Assembly (NCBI RefSeq): GCF_025558485.1
Contig: NZ_CP102930.1
Coordinates: 868,001 to 932,000, forward strand
Source: Bdellovibrio bacteriovorus
GTDB taxonomy: Bacteria; Bdellovibrionota; Bdellovibrionia; Bdellovibrionales; Bdellovibrionaceae
DNA: 64,000 nt
Direction of reading: 5' to 3'
Positions 9,826 to 19,857 of the stretch are shown piece by piece. The stretch's first letter is position 1. Every line of letters starts with the position of its first letter. The translations under genes and the position numbers were made by a program. The notes under the pieces are model-generated. The model had not been told where the DNA came from, searched no databases, and worked only from the letters and a program-made list of their open reading frames with translations.

Positions 9826-12342
9826 TTAAAGTGCATGCCTTTTGAAATCCGGACTCGTCACAGAGTCCGGTCTTTTTTCCTCTGTCGTTCCGTCTTTTTC
9901 ACTATCCCGATAGCCGAAGTTCAGATCCCCTTGAGTGATACTCGAATAGGGACCACTCATGCTGAACGGCCAGATGATGTAAACATCATAGTAAGTGGTG
10001 TCCGCCTGAGGAATCGTCATCAATTCACAAGAGCTCCATTCCCGGATCGAATCGATCACATACAGATGGTTCTTCCAGTGATTGTCGATGCTTTGAAGCA
10101 GAATCATTTTCTGAACTTGTTCAAAGAACGGACCCATGGAGTTTTTCTGACGATCCCAAACCTCTTTCACACCGGCTTTAACAGCCTCAGTTACAGTGTC
10201 GGTATTTACAGACATGGTGCTGAAATCAACTTTGAAACCAAATGTTTGTGCCAAAGCGTTGTTCAGACCCTCAAGACTCCATTCCTCTTTTTTCCCGTTT
10301 TCAGGAATGTAGGTATCCAGAAGTGTGGAAACAACATCACCCAACCAGTCCAAAGTGGTTCTTTCGATCTCCTGACCTTCCAGAACCTTACGGCGCATTC
10401 CATAGATCGCATTTCTTTGTGCGTTCATCACGGAATCGTATTCCATCAGATTCTTACGAATATCGAAGTTGTGTCCTTCAACCTTACGTTGCGCACCTTC
10501 GATGGCGTTGGTCACCATTTTTGCCGTGATCGGTTCATCTTCAGGGATGTTCAGCATTTCCATGATCTTCTGGATACGCTCCCCGTTAAAGATGCGCATC
10601 AGTTTATCTTCCAACGACAGATAGAATCTGGATTCACCCGGGTCCCCTTGACGACCGGCACGACCACGCAACTGGTTGTCGATACGGCGGGACTCATGGC
10701 GTTCAGTACCGATGATATACAAACCACCCAAAGAACGAACTTCCGCACGTTCCGCCTCAACTTGCGGCTTCAGCTTCTGAACTGCTTCCAGATACTCTGG
10801 AGAATCGTCATTCCCAACCTGAGCTTTTGCCAGCATCTCGGCATTACCACCCAGCATGATATCCGTACCACGACCTGCCATATTTGTAGCAATAGTCACA
10901 GCACCTTTACGACCTGCCTGAGCGATGATTTCCGCTTCACGTTCGTGGTGTTTCGCATTCAGAACTTCGTGTTTAACACCTTCTTTACGCAGGAAATTAC
11001 TCAAAGCCTCTGATTTTTCGATGGATTCAGTACCCACCAAAATGGGCTGACCTTTGGCAATACGTTCTTTCACGTCGGCTGTGATCGCCTTGAACTTCGC
11101 AAGCTCAGACTTATAAACCACGTCCTCCTGATCCTTACGCATGATCGGGCGGTTGGTTGGAATCACATTCACACCAAGTTCATAGATCTTTTGGAACTCC
11201 ACCGCTTCTGTATCCGCAGTACCGGTCATACCAGACAGCTTTTCATACATACGGAAATAGTTCTGGAAGGTGATCGTTGCCAAAGTCTGATTTTCAGACT
11301 TCACTTCAACGCCTTCTTTGGCTTCGATCGCCTGGTGCAAACCATCGCTCCAGCGACGGCCCGGCATCAAACGGCCTGTGAATTCATCGACGATCACGAT
11401 TTCGCCATCCTTGATCATGTATTCCACATCAAGACGGTATAGATAGTGAGCCTTCAAACCCTGATAAACGTGGTGAAGGATTTCGATGTTTTGCGGATCG
11501 TAAAGATTGGAAAGACCCATCAGTTCCTCCACTTTCGCATTCCCAGCGTCAGTCAAAGAAGCCGTTTTGGATTTTTCCTCCATCGTGAAGTGAACATCAC
11601 GCTTCAGGTGAGGAATGATGGCATTCACAGCATAGTATTTGTCTGTGGAAGATTCCGCAGGACCGGAAATAATCAGCGGAGTACGTGCTTCATCGACCAG
11701 GATGGAGTCGCACTCATCCACGATAGCGTAGTAATGAGGTCTTTGAACGTAGTCGTTCAGATCAAACTTCATGTTGTCACGAAGGTAGTCGAAGCCCAGC
11801 TCATTGTTGGTGCAGTAAGTGATGTCGCAAGCGTACATCTCTTTACGCTGTTGATCGTTCAAACCGTGCACGATGATACCGGTTGTAAGACCCAGCCAGC
11901 CATACAGACGACCCATGTGTTCGGCGTCACGACGAACCAGATAGTCATTCACGGTCACAACGTGGACACCGCGACCCGTAAGAGCGTTCAGATAAACCGG
12001 CAGCGTTGCCACCAGGGTTTTACCTTCACCCGTTCTCATCTCTGCGATGTTACCACGATTCAAAACGTAACCACCGATCAACTGAACATCGTAGTGGCGC
12101 ATTCCCAAAACACGTTTGGAGGCCTCACGACAGACCGCAAAAGCTTCCGGCAGAATATCGTTAACCGTTTCGCCCTTCTTCAGGCGTTCCTGGAACTCTG
12201 GAGTTTTGGCTTTAAGTTGATCATCCGTAAGAGCTGCCATCTGAGGTTCCAGGGCATTGATACGATCCACAGTAGGCTGGATCTTTTTCATCTCACGGTC
12301 GTGCTTCGTTCCGAACATTTTTGTCAAAATTTGTGTAACCAT
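9826..12342 (-). CDS. secA: SecA translocase ATPase with its 3' end replaced
   Basis: Residues 1-764 are a canonical preprotein translocase ATPase: Walker A MRTGEGKT (about 103-110), Walker [37 protein letters not shown], and the helical scaffold up to [15 protein letters not shown]. At that point (nucleotide about 10051) the family sequence, which should continue with an LRGY-containing segment, a further roughly 100 residues and usually a zinc-binding C-terminus, stops. It is replaced by 74 unrelated residues ([15 protein letters not shown]...). SecA is essential, so this is either an assembly join to the end of another minus-strand gene or a broken copy. The start at 12342 gives the expected N-terminus [11 protein letters not shown]. 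Confidence 0.9.
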   Translation of the reverse strand: MVTQILTKMFGTKHDREMKKIQPTVDRINALEPQMAALTDDQLKAKTPEFQERLKKGETVNDILPEAFAVCREASKRVLGMRHYDVQLIGGYVLNRGNIAEMRTGEGKTLVATLPVYLNALTGRGVHVVTVNDYLVRRDAEHMGRLYGWLGLTTGIIVHGLNDQQRKEMYACDITYCTNNELGFDYLRDNMKFDLNDYVQRPHYYAIVDECDSILVDEARTPLIISGPAESSTDKYYAVNAIIPHLKRDVHFTMEEKSKTASLTDAGNAKVEELMGLSNLYDPQNIEILHHVYQGLKAHYLYRLDVEYMIKDGEIVIVDEFTGRLMPGRRWSDGLHQAIEAKEGVEVKSENQTLATITFQNYFRMYEKLSGMTGTADTEAVEFQKIYELGVNVIPTNRPIMRKDQEDVVYKSELAKFKAITADVKERIAKGQPILVGTESIEKSEALSNFLRKEGVKHEVLNAKHHEREAEIIAQAGRKGAVTIATNMAGRGTDIMLGGNAEMLAKAQVGNDDSPEYLEAVQKLKPQVEAERAEVRSLGGLYIIGTERHESRRIDNQLRGRAGRQGDPGESRFYLSLEDKLMRIFNGERIQKIMEMLNIPEDEPITAKMVTNAIEGAQRKVEGHNFDIRKNLMEYDSVMNAQRNAIYGMRRKVLEGQEIERTTLDWLGDVVSTLLDTYIPENGKKEEWSLEGLNNALAQTFGFKVDFSTMSVNTDTVTEAVKAGVKEVWDRQKNSMGPFFEQVQKMILLQSIDNHWKNHLYVIDSIREWSSCELMTIPQADTTYYDVYIIWPFSMSGPYSSITQGDLNFGYRDSEKDGTTEEKRPDSVTSPDFKRHAL
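9849..9878 (+). terminator. Rho-independent terminator, plus strand
   Basis: Stem CCGGACTC / GAGTCCGG with a 6-base loop, then a TCTTTTTT run. It suits the exported protein gene ending at 9792. It lies inside the last codons of the minus-strand secA-fused frame. Confidence 0.8.
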
Positions 12343-12472
12343 AGCCTATGAGGATAGACCTAAATACTCGCAAGCGGCAAGGTAAGGGGGCAATTTCTGG
12401 ATGCGTCATTGACGCGATTTCATTCGGAATTTTAAAGACTTGGTCAGGTTAAACCCCGACCAAAGCCTTAAA

Positions 12473-12955
12473 CTATCGCAATGGATACTTCAGCTGACGA
12501 AGACCCTCGTAAGCTGCGATGGCCACACTGGTGGCCAAATTCAGACTGCGTGCACCTTCACCAATCATTGGAATCGTCACTGTCTGGTTGGGATGCTTCA
12601 TCAAAAAATCCGGGTCCAGCCCTTTGGTTTCCTTCCCAAAGACAAGCCAGTCCCCGGCCTGATACTGAGGATCAAAGTATGTGCGCTGCGTTTTTGTCGT
12701 GAACAGCCAGATGCGGCTGGGATCTTCTACCAATTTCCACCAGTCTTCAAAAGTTTCGTGGCGGTACCAGGTCAGATGGGGCCAGTAATCCAGCCCCGCT
12801 CTTTTCAGGTTCGTGTCGTTGATCTCGAACCCCATTTTTCCCACAATGTGCAACTCGCAGTTAGTACCCACACAAGTGCGCCCGATATTTCCCGTATTCT
12901 GAGGAATCTCGGGCTCAATAAGAACAATGCGGAAAAGTTTTTCTGTATTAGGCAA
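12473..12955 (-). CDS. trmL: tRNA (cytidine/uridine-34-2'-O)-methyltransferase
   Basis: A 160-residue SPOUT-class methyltransferase of the TrmL type, which 2'-O-methylates the wobble base of leucine tRNAs using S-adenosylmethionine. Family motifs are IPQNTGNIGRTC near the start, VFGKETKGL (about 109-117) and the knot segment IPMIGEGARSLNLATSVAIA near the end. Length is typical. Its first 8 bases overlap the end of the upstream GGCT-like gene, so the two are probably translated from one mRNA. Confidence 0.93.
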   Translation of the reverse strand: MPNTEKLFRIVLIEPEIPQNTGNIGRTCVGTNCELHIVGKMGFEINDTNLKRAGLDYWPHLTWYRHETFEDWWKLVEDPSRIWLFTTKTQRTYFDPQYQAGDWLVFGKETKGLDPDFLMKHPNQTVTIPMIGEGARSLNLATSVAIAAYEGLRQLKYPLR

Positions 12956-13550
12956 GGTGTCTGTAAACCTCTTGGCCCAGTTTAGACAGCGCCAATCGAC
13001 GACCCTTATCGACGATCAACTCCAGATTCATCAGCTCACGATAAAGCGTCAGATCAATCGGAACGATCTCGCGGCCAGAAGAACGTCCCAGTCTTTGAAT
13101 ATAAGTTACCTGCTTGTCGCTAAGCTTGGAGGTCAAAGCGGGCTGTTCCTGCATGGAACGTTTCCAGTCTCCCCCTGCAATCACAGCGGCATTCACCGGA
13201 AGTTTTAATGGATTCAGGAAGTAAATCCAAGCTTTCACCGACTCGGAAGCACCTTCTGGATGCACATCAATTTCTTCTCTGGAGTAAAGGCTCTTGTCCG
13301 GGTCCATGCGGTTGTAACCGTGGAACTCGTCCATCAGGTTCAACAATAGATCGGAACCCTTAAGTTCGATCATCTGCCCGGGAATCAGGTCCGAGCCCCC
13401 TTTGACCAGCGCCGGAAAGCCCACTTTTAGGCGGTAAGCTGTGGCTTTAACTCGTGCAAATACTGAAGATTCCACGAAATTTTGGATCTTGCTGAAGTGA
13501 ACCATGCCTTCGCAAAAAGAACCGTAAACGAAAAAACGATTTGTAGTCAT
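12948..13550 (-). CDS. Gamma-glutamylcyclotransferase-like (AIG2-type) protein
   Basis: The start chosen is the ATG at 13548-13550, which gives MTTNRFFVYGSFCEGM, the usual opening of the GGCT/AIG2 fold; an extension to 13673 adds an unlikely leader. The 200-residue product has the FVYGSF motif, a DLIPGQMIEL segment and an EEIDVHPEG loop. The C-terminal third (KLSDKQVTYIQRLGRSSGREIVPIDL) is extra to the basic fold. Members act on gamma-glutamyl peptides or are of unknown function; the role here is not known. It overlaps trmL. Confidence 0.6.
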   Translation of the reverse strand: MTTNRFFVYGSFCEGMVHFSKIQNFVESSVFARVKATAYRLKVGFPALVKGGSDLIPGQMIELKGSDLLLNLMDEFHGYNRMDPDKSLYSREEIDVHPEGASESVKAWIYFLNPLKLPVNAAVIAGGDWKRSMQEQPALTSKLSDKQVTYIQRLGRSSGREIVPIDLTLYRELMNLELIVDKGRRLALSKLGQEVYRHLA

Positions 13551-13726
13551 TATCCCCCCCGAGTACGACAACAATAGTGATTTTCCGAAAATGAGGTCCC
13601 GTGTGTACCAAAAACCACATAGCCCCGCAAGCCGCATTCCTAAGGCTTTTTCTTTTTTTCCAAAGAGTGACACTTACTGGAATGCGTTATGCAGAAATTA
13701 AAAAAATTAAATGACCTTTCTAGTTT

Positions 13727-13754
13727 TTGCATTCTTCGGATGCTTTGCTATCCT
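13727..13754 (+). promoter_or_regulatory. Possible sigma70-type promoter of glnB-glnA
   Basis: TTGCAT at 13727-13732 and TATCCT at 13749-13754 are 16 bases apart and lie about 45 bases before the glnB ATG. The match is moderate; no sigma54 (GG-N10-GC) site was seen. Confidence 0.35.
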
Positions 13755-13796
13755 TTTAAAAATCTGATGTAGGATTTCTTTTTCAGAGCAAAGTAG

Positions 13797-14138
<342 letters not shown>

Positions 14139-14166
14139 AAGTTTTTAACCCCCAGGGAGGCTCACG

Positions 14167-15579
14167 ATGACCGGACAAGACGTTTTAAAATTCGCCAATG
14201 AAAAAGGCGCTAAAATGGTGGACCTGAAGTTCTGCGACATGGTCGGAACTTGGCAACATCTGACAGTGCCACTGCACCAGTTGACTGACGAGGCTTTTGA
14301 ACAGGGCTTCGGTTTTGATGGAAGCTCCATCCGCGGCTGGAGAGGCATTGAAGAATCTGACATGATCATCCTGCCCGATCCGGCCACAGCAATGATGGAC
14401 CCATTCATGCAGGTTCCCACTTTATCTCTGATTTGTGATGTCTGCCTTCCTGAAACTCTTCAAGCCTATAACCGCGATCCTCGTCAGGTTGTTAAAAAAG
14501 CCATCGCTTATATGCAATCCACCGGCATTGCTGACACGGCTTACTTCGGCCCTGAAGCAGAGTTCTTTATCTTCGATGACATCCGTTATGAACAGACCAA
14601 CAGTTCTGCCTTCTACATGATCGACAGTGACGAAGCTGTCTGGAACACAGGTCGCGACGAAGGCGGCAACAATCAAGGTTATAAAGTTCGCGCCAAAGAG
14701 GGTTATTTCCCGGCCCTGCCAACAGATTCCCAACAGGATCTAAGAACCGAAATCTGTCTGGAGCTTGAAAGATGTGGCATGCAAGTGGAACGTCATCACC
14801 ACGAAGTCGCTGCCGCACAAAGTGAGATCAACTTCCGCTTCGACACCGCTTTGAACATGGGCGATAAAATGATGTGGTTCAAATACATCGTGAAGAACGT
14901 GGCCAAACGCTATGGAAAAACCGCGACCTTTATGCCAAAGCCTATCTTTGGTGATAACGGCTCTGGAATGCACATCCATATGTCCCTGTGGAAAGATGGA
15001 AAAAATCTTTTCGCGGGCAACAAATATGCGGGTCTTTCCGAAATGGCTTTACATTACATCGGCGGTGTTCTGAAACATGCCCCGGCTCTTTGCGGTATCA
15101 TCAACCCGACAACCAACTCTTATAAACGTCTGGTGCCGGGCTTTGAGGCTCCGACCAAGCTGGCTTACAGCTTTAAAAACCGTTCCGCAGCCATGCGCAT
15201 CCCTAACTCCGGTCCAAACCCGAAAGCAAAACGTATCGAGTTCCGCACTCCAGATCCTTCTGCCAATATTTATCTGGCGGAAGCCGCGATCCTGATGGCC
15301 GGTTTGGACGGTATTATTAATAAGATCAATCCGGGCGACCCGCTGGATAAAGACATCTACGGATTGCCTCCCCAAGAGGCGGCGGCCATTCCTTCCGTTC
15401 CCGGAACTTTGGAAGAAAGCCTGAACAGCCTGATGGCTAATTGCAGCTTCCTGAAAAAAGGCGATGTTTTTAGCGACGATTTGATCCAGACCTGGGTTCA
15501 ATACAAAATCGACAAAGAAGTTCGCCCAATTCAGCAAAGACCAGTTCCCTACGAGTTCCATTTATACTACGATTGTTAA
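14167..15579 (+). CDS. glnA: Glutamine synthetase type I
   Basis: The 470-residue enzyme makes glutamine from glutamate, ammonia and ATP. Visible family parts are GFDGSSIRGW near the start, FGPEAEFFIFDD, the ATP-site GSGMHIHMSLW, KLAYSFKNRSAAMRIP and the adenylylation segment DKDIYGLPPQEA with Tyr about 398. The tyrosine being kept suggests control by GlnE-type adenylylation, with P-II upstream as the sensor. A GGGAGG ribosome site lies before the ATG. Length is typical for the dodecameric GSI-beta form. Confidence 0.97.
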   Translation: MTGQDVLKFANEKGAKMVDLKFCDMVGTWQHLTVPLHQLTDEAFEQGFGFDGSSIRGWRGIEESDMIILPDPATAMMDPFMQVPTLSLICDVCLPETLQAYNRDPRQVVKKAIAYMQSTGIADTAYFGPEAEFFIFDDIRYEQTNSSAFYMIDSDEAVWNTGRDEGGNNQGYKVRAKEGYFPALPTDSQQDLRTEICLELERCGMQVERHHHEVAAAQSEINFRFDTALNMGDKMMWFKYIVKNVAKRYGKTATFMPKPIFGDNGSGMHIHMSLWKDGKNLFAGNKYAGLSEMALHYIGGVLKHAPALCGIINPTTNSYKRLVPGFEAPTKLAYSFKNRSAAMRIPNSGPNPKAKRIEFRTPDPSANIYLAEAAILMAGLDGIINKINPGDPLDKDIYGLPPQEAAAIPSVPGTLEESLNSLMANCSFLKKGDVFSDDLIQTWVQYKIDKEVRPIQQRPVPYEFHLYYDC

Positions 15580-15596
15580 GCCGCCACGCGGAGGAT

Positions 15597-15619
15597 GTGG
15601 TGCGGTTTTACCGCACCAC
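15597..15619 (+). promoter_or_regulatory. Perfect hairpin between glnA and the GcvH-like gene
   Basis: Nine-base stem GTGGTGCGG / CCGCACCAC with a 5-base loop (TTTTA), 18 bases after the glnA stop. No T run follows, so it is more likely an mRNA-stabilising or processing hairpin than a terminator. Confidence 0.5.
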
Positions 15620-15650
15620 TGGACTAGATCAGCATAGATAAGGAAAGACT

Positions 15651-16058
15651 ATGGCATCAGACGACGTTAGAAATTTTATGGGCTACCTTTGGGTGCGCCA
15701 GGAAGATGGTATGATCACCATCGGCATCAACGAAGACGGCCTTGAAGACTTCGAATCCATCTCCTCCGTAGATTTGCCTGCGGAGAACGAACAAGTTGAT
15801 GAAGATGTCGTTATCGGCACTCTGGAAACTGACGATGGCCCTTTGGACATTTACACTCCAATCGCCGGAACTGTGGTTGAAGTGAACTCTCAAGTGATCG
15901 ACGATCCTTCCCTTATCATGGAAGATCCTTATGAAGAAGGCTGGCTGATTCGCATCGAAGCCGACGAGGACTACGATGAGGATGAAGAAGACGAAGAAGA
16001 TGACGACGAAGAAGATGACGACGAAGACGACGATTATGACGATGAGGACGAGGATTAG
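15651..16058 (+). CDS. GcvH-like protein without the lipoyl lysine, acidic tail
   Basis: Residues 1-105 follow the glycine cleavage H-protein (lipoyl-domain) fold: DGMITIGINEDGLEDF, a DIYTPIAGTVVEVN hairpin and a DPYEEGWLIRI end, as in GcvH. The position of the lipoylated lysine (ESVKA in GcvH) reads ETDDG, so the lysine is Asp62 and lipoylation is impossible there. From about residue 105 the last 30 residues are almost only Asp and Glu with a few Tyr. The function is unknown; a scaffold or carrier role is speculation. It sits 71 bases behind glnA and is followed by a terminator. Confidence 0.7.
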   Translation: MASDDVRNFMGYLWVRQEDGMITIGINEDGLEDFESISSVDLPAENEQVDEDVVIGTLETDDGPLDIYTPIAGTVVEVNSQVIDDPSLIMEDPYEEGWLIRIEADEDYDEDEEDEEDDDEEDDDEDDDYDDEDED

Positions 16059-16069
16059 TCCTTAAAGCA

Positions 16070-16097
16070 AAGCCCCGGACACACCGGGGCTTTTTTA
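16070..16097 (+). terminator. Terminator after the GcvH-like gene
   Basis: AAGCCCCGG / CCGGGGCTT stem with a 5-base loop and a T run; it lies between two convergent genes. Confidence 0.9.
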
Positions 16098-16103
16098 TTT
16101 GCT

Positions 16104-16649
16104 TTAATGCCAGGTCGTTCCTTTCGGAGCAATACGCTCAAGCTTTCTGGCTGTCAGCCAGGCCCCGATAACAAACGCCGCGCCAATCAGAATGTGCACG
16201 ATATGGTCAGCCGTTCCCAGCTCCAAGTAACCCGGAATCAAACGCCACCAGAACGAATCATAGTCCATGGTCGGCGGAATCATGCTGGTGTTGGAGCCAA
16301 AAAGGAATCCCGCCAACCCCAACATTCCATAGATAGCACCAAAGATGTAACTAAAGCGCTCTGCCGTAATGATGGAGTTCCCGACACCAAACCATAATGC
16401 CGCGATCCCCGAAACGATATGAATAATGTTATGCCCCCAGCCTAAATGCATTCCGAATAAATTCGGCAGGACAAATCCCGACATTCCCACCAGCACAAAA
16501 GCCACCCCCAGCACCATGCACACCCACTGCGCCGGGCTGGTTTCGGATTCCACTTGAACCACCGGCTTACTTTCCACCTTTGGAGGTGTGGGTTTCGAGA
16601 CTCTCTCTTGTTTGGGTATCTTCTCTAAATCCGGTCTTTGCGGTTCCAT
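16104..16649 (-). CDS. DUF4383-like four-segment membrane protein
   Basis: A 181-residue protein with a Pro/Lys/Glu-rich cytoplasmic-looking N-terminus (about 1-40) and four hydrophobic segments at about 43-62, 75-93, 102-118 and 150-166. The GWGHNIIHIVSGIAAL and TADHIVHILIGAAF segments, each with a His pair near a helix start, resemble the DUF4383 family of small integral membrane proteins. No biochemical function is known for that family. It stands alone, with the terminator shared with the gene to the left. Confidence 0.65.
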   Translation of the reverse strand: MEPQRPDLEKIPKQERVSKPTPPKVESKPVVQVESETSPAQWVCMVLGVAFVLVGMSGFVLPNLFGMHLGWGHNIIHIVSGIAALWFGVGNSIITAERFSYIFGAIYGMLGLAGFLFGSNTSMIPPTMDYDSFWWRLIPGYLELGTADHIVHILIGAAFVIGAWLTARKLERIAPKGTTWH

Positions 16650-16801
16650 AAGATGCTCCTTGTTGTTTCACCCCTTTATTATGCCGCCGGATGCGAGATC
16701 GCAGCAGAAGAGTTCTCGAACTTTGACAAGATTCAGTTGTTTCACTGCGAACTTACAAGAAGTGCAGTGACCGTATCTGGACCTTCTGCTAAATTTCCTG
16801 A

Positions 16802-17689
16802 ATGCCAGCAAGATTTGAAAACCTTATTCTTTATACCATCTGCACTGTGATCTGGGGTTCTACCTGGCTTGTCATCACATTTCAGATTGATTCTGCGTCT
16901 CCGGTCACTTCGGTCTTCTGGCGTTTTCTGCTGGCAGCGGGAATGCTTTTCGCTTTTTGCTTCTGGAAAAAGCAAAACCTGAAATACTCGCGCCGCGAAC
17001 ACCTGCTATTTGCCGGGCAGGGAATCCTGATGTTTTCCATCAACTACATGCTGACCTATGTGGCAGAAACCATGATTAGTTCCGGCATGGTTGCATTGAG
17101 TTTTACGGCTCTGGTTTATTACAACATGTTCGGCATGAATCTGTTCTTCAAAAAGCCCATCACTCGCAACGTGATCTGGGGTTCGGTTCTGGGTGGAATC
17201 GGGATCATTTTCATTTTTCTGAATGAGATTTTACATTTCGATCCCAATTCAAAAACCATCTGGGGTCTGCTGGTTGGATTTTTAGCCACGCTGTCGGCTT
17301 CGATGGGTAATATGGTGGCGCAAAAAAGTTATCAGCTGCGCATTCCCGTCGTCGTCACAAACACCTGGGGTATGATGTATGGCAGTCTGTTCACTCTGTT
17401 AGTGGCTCTGATTTTGGGTCATGACCTCAGCATCCCTCTGACCGGAAAATTCCTGGGGGCTTTGGCGTATCTGGCATTGTTCGGCTCTGTGATTGCTTTT
17501 GGTGCGTATCTTTCACTGGCTGGCAGAATAGGAGCGGAGAAAGCCGCCTATACCAGCGTGCTTTCCCCGGTGATTGCCCTGACACTTTCCAGTTTCTTTG
17601 AAGGCTTTCACTGGACACCTTATATAGTTTTAGGCGTCGTGCTGTGCCTGCTGGGAAATGTCCTGACACTTACCAAGCGGGCGGGTTGA
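16802..17689 (+). CDS. EamA/DMT-family permease
   Basis: A 295-residue inner-membrane protein with about ten hydrophobic segments and the two-EamA-repeat layout of the drug/metabolite transporter superfamily (start IWGSTWLVITFQID, second repeat beginning near GLLVGFLATLSASMGN). Such proteins export metabolites or amino acids; the substrate is not readable. The last 20 bases overlap the convergent lipoprotein gene. Confidence 0.8.
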   Translation: MPARFENLILYTICTVIWGSTWLVITFQIDSASPVTSVFWRFLLAAGMLFAFCFWKKQNLKYSRREHLLFAGQGILMFSINYMLTYVAETMISSGMVALSFTALVYYNMFGMNLFFKKPITRNVIWGSVLGGIGIIFIFLNEILHFDPNSKTIWGLLVGFLATLSASMGNMVAQKSYQLRIPVVVTNTWGMMYGSLFTLLVALILGHDLSIPLTGKFLGALAYLALFGSVIAFGAYLSLAGRIGAEKAAYTSVLSPVIALTLSSFFEGFHWTPYIVLGVVLCLLGNVLTLTKRAG

Positions 17690-18944
17690 TCCCCGGAGGA
17701 AGGAAGAACACACCCACCTGGAACATGATTGAAATCGTTTTATCTGTTGTCTTGCGCAAGTCCCGTCCCTGAGGCGCCCCGTTATCCACGATGATCATGC
17801 CATCGTCCCCGGCAGAAATATAAGTATGCCCGGGAGTATAACCTGCCCCATTCATCATGATTGAACCTAAAATGGGACGATACTTGGTAGCATCCCATGG
17901 CACCCATCCAGCCTTGTACAAAGCCATTGAATAATTCACCACCGCAGCGGTGCTGGACCATATCAACTGATTGCCTTTGGATTTATTGAAATCATCCGCC
18001 ACACGATATCCGGCACGCTGATAGGCCTGACGTAAAAGCTCGGACTGAAACTCGGCACAAGGGACATTTGAAAAACCGTGACGAACAGCCGTTCCTTGAG
18101 TCGCAATACTCCAGGCCCCGCTGGTGGAAATCACACCCGTCTTTTCAAAGTTAATGGACCACTGGGTCGCCGCACTTTTATCCATCATCAGATAGGACTT
18201 GGGCGTTGCGGCAGTTCTGTTCACGGCTTTTTTTAGCTCATTAAATATAGCCTGATACTTTGTGCGCATGTCGAAACTTAAGGAATCCGGACTGATTCCT
18301 TTATTTAGCCTGTCACCAAATCTCTTTTTCACCGATGTGGTGTAATTAAACTTGGGCTTGCCGCTGGCTTCAAAATTTTTGTTAAACCCTTCTCCCAATG
18401 CTGAAGCCGTCACCACTGCAAAATTTCCTTCGGTGCCTTCCAAATTTCCAACGATAGAGGCAAAGATAAACAGTCCACCGGAGGTTCTATTAATCTCTGC
18501 AATTTTTGCCGCAGTAAACTGGGACTGGTACTGTGAAAGAACCGAAACCACCTTTATCGGATAAATAAAGCCAGTGCTGGACCGCTCAATACCGCCACTG
18601 GATGTGCGATAATCCAGATGTTTAACTTCATAGCTGGCCGGGATTTCTATCTGCGTACCTTCAGGCAGTTCGATTTTATTTTCCAGAACCCCGGATTTTT
18701 CATAACGTAATGTCATCGCCTGATTCAGCAGTAATTTTTGACCGGTCACTTCCGGAATGCCTGGCGCCGGTTCCGGCACTCCCGGTGTTCCCGCATCAGG
18801 ATTGGGAACGGCGGGCTCAACAACGGAAGCACTTTCGTTTCCACTTTCATCAATTGCAGGAAAGTCATTGGATGGGGCACAGGCTGCCAAGACCAGCAAT
18901 CCTGTGACAAAGAAAGATTTGGTGATTTTATTGGTTCCGACCAT
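17670..18944 (-). CDS. Lipoprotein with papain-like (NlpC/P60 or CHAP type) C-terminal domain
   Basis: I start at the ATG at 18944, with GGAGG five bases upstream; an upstream extension adds 12 residues before the signal. The signal ends in the lipobox VLAAC, followed by a Pro/Glu/Gly-rich linker (about 30-60). The C-terminal 130 residues carry Cys in NVPCAEFQSELL, His in TPGHTYISAG and a following VDNGAP, the order expected of a papain-like Cys-His-Asn peptidase of the NlpC/P60 or CHAP type. These enzymes usually cut peptidoglycan peptides. Family assignment is by pattern only; a role in self or prey wall remodelling is inference. Confidence 0.6.
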   Translation of the reverse strand: MVGTNKITKSFFVTGLLVLAACAPSNDFPAIDESGNESASVVEPAVPNPDAGTPGVPEPAPGIPEVTGQKLLLNQAMTLRYEKSGVLENKIELPEGTQIEIPASYEVKHLDYRTSSGGIERSSTGFIYPIKVVSVLSQYQSQFTAAKIAEINRTSGGLFIFASIVGNLEGTEGNFAVVTASALGEGFNKNFEASGKPKFNYTTSVKKRFGDRLNKGISPDSLSFDMRTKYQAIFNELKKAVNRTAATPKSYLMMDKSAATQWSINFEKTGVISTSGAWSIATQGTAVRHGFSNVPCAEFQSELLRQAYQRAGYRVADDFNKSKGNQLIWSSTAAVVNYSMALYKAGWVPWDATKYRPILGSIMMNGAGYTPGHTYISAGDDGMIIVDNGAPQGRDLRKTTDKTISIMFQVGVFFLPPGINPPAW

Positions 18945-19194
18945 GGGACCTCCGTTCCCAAAGGTCTTCGGCCGGTTCACATTAGGAATTTAATATTTTT
19001 TGTAGTGTCCAATTTGTATTCAGCGGTTTGCATTCAAGTGTTGAAATTCTATTAGAAAGAACAAAAGCATCTGTTTGTTTACGCGTCCTGTGTCGAGTGC
19101 CGTCTTACCTGATGGAAATATTGATTGCTGACAAATAAAGGGACTCGTCAGGCTTTCTCCCGTATCTAGCTCGGATCCATAAGGAGTCTATTTT

Positions 19195-19842
19195 ATGAGA
19201 ATCATTGCTTCTGCTTTGTTGTCCACCCTGCTGATGCTGTCCCTGTCGTCGAACGCTGCTCTTTTGCAACTGGAAAAAGGCGCACGTTCTATCGAAGGTG
19301 TGAATATCGCAAAATCCGCCCAGGGTACTCTGGACGATAAAAAAATCGAACTGGGATCTGTCGGTGCGGGTTTGCGCTGGAAAAAGGTTTTACTGATGAA
19401 AGTAAAAGTCTATGTGGCGCAACTTCTGATTAGCAGCCCCGAACGTTTTGTCAGAAAATCAGCGGAAGCCCTTAAATCCCTGGAGGATAGCGAAAGTGTT
19501 GCCATTCAGCTTAGCTTCCTGCGCTCCGTGGATGCTGACACCGTACAAAGTTCTTTCCGTGATGCCTTAAACGTTAACAAAGTAGATATGAACACCCCTG
19601 CCATCAAAGCCTTTCTGGAAGCCGTTCGTAAAGGTGGCGATGCCGATGCCGGCGCCAGTCTGACAATTCTGGTGACCAAACATTCCGATGGTTCAGAGTC
19701 TTTGATTTATGAAGACACGGCCGGACACCAGACTCGTATCAACGGCGAAAAAGGTCTGGCGTATAAAATCTTTTCGATCTGGCTGGGTACGCCGTCCGAT
19801 GACGGTGTAGCGTCCCTGAAGAACGACATTGTTAATCCTTAA
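19195..19842 (+). CDS. Exported chalcone-isomerase-like protein
   Basis: A 215-residue protein with a signal peptide (MRIIASALLSTLLMLSLSSNA) and a chalcone isomerase-like domain: VGAGLRWKKVLLMKVKVYVAQLL, an AIQLSFLRSVDAD strand and an AYKIFSIWLGTPSDD end typical of bacterial periplasmic members. Bacterial relatives do not make flavonoids; fatty-acid binding has been suggested for the fold. A GGAG site is present. It is followed after 15 bases by a lipoprotein gene on the same strand, so they form an operon. Confidence 0.8.
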   Translation: MRIIASALLSTLLMLSLSSNAALLQLEKGARSIEGVNIAKSAQGTLDDKKIELGSVGAGLRWKKVLLMKVKVYVAQLLISSPERFVRKSAEALKSLEDSESVAIQLSFLRSVDADTVQSSFRDALNVNKVDMNTPAIKAFLEAVRKGGDADAGASLTILVTKHSDGSESLIYEDTAGHQTRINGEKGLAYKIFSIWLGTPSDDGVASLKNDIVNP

Positions 19843-19857
19843 GGTTGGGGTATTCCG

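Noticed and set aside
9835..12351. Several long plus-strand frames antisense to secA
   Set aside because: Same reason; no ribosome site, no recognisable protein and the opposite strand is clearly SecA.
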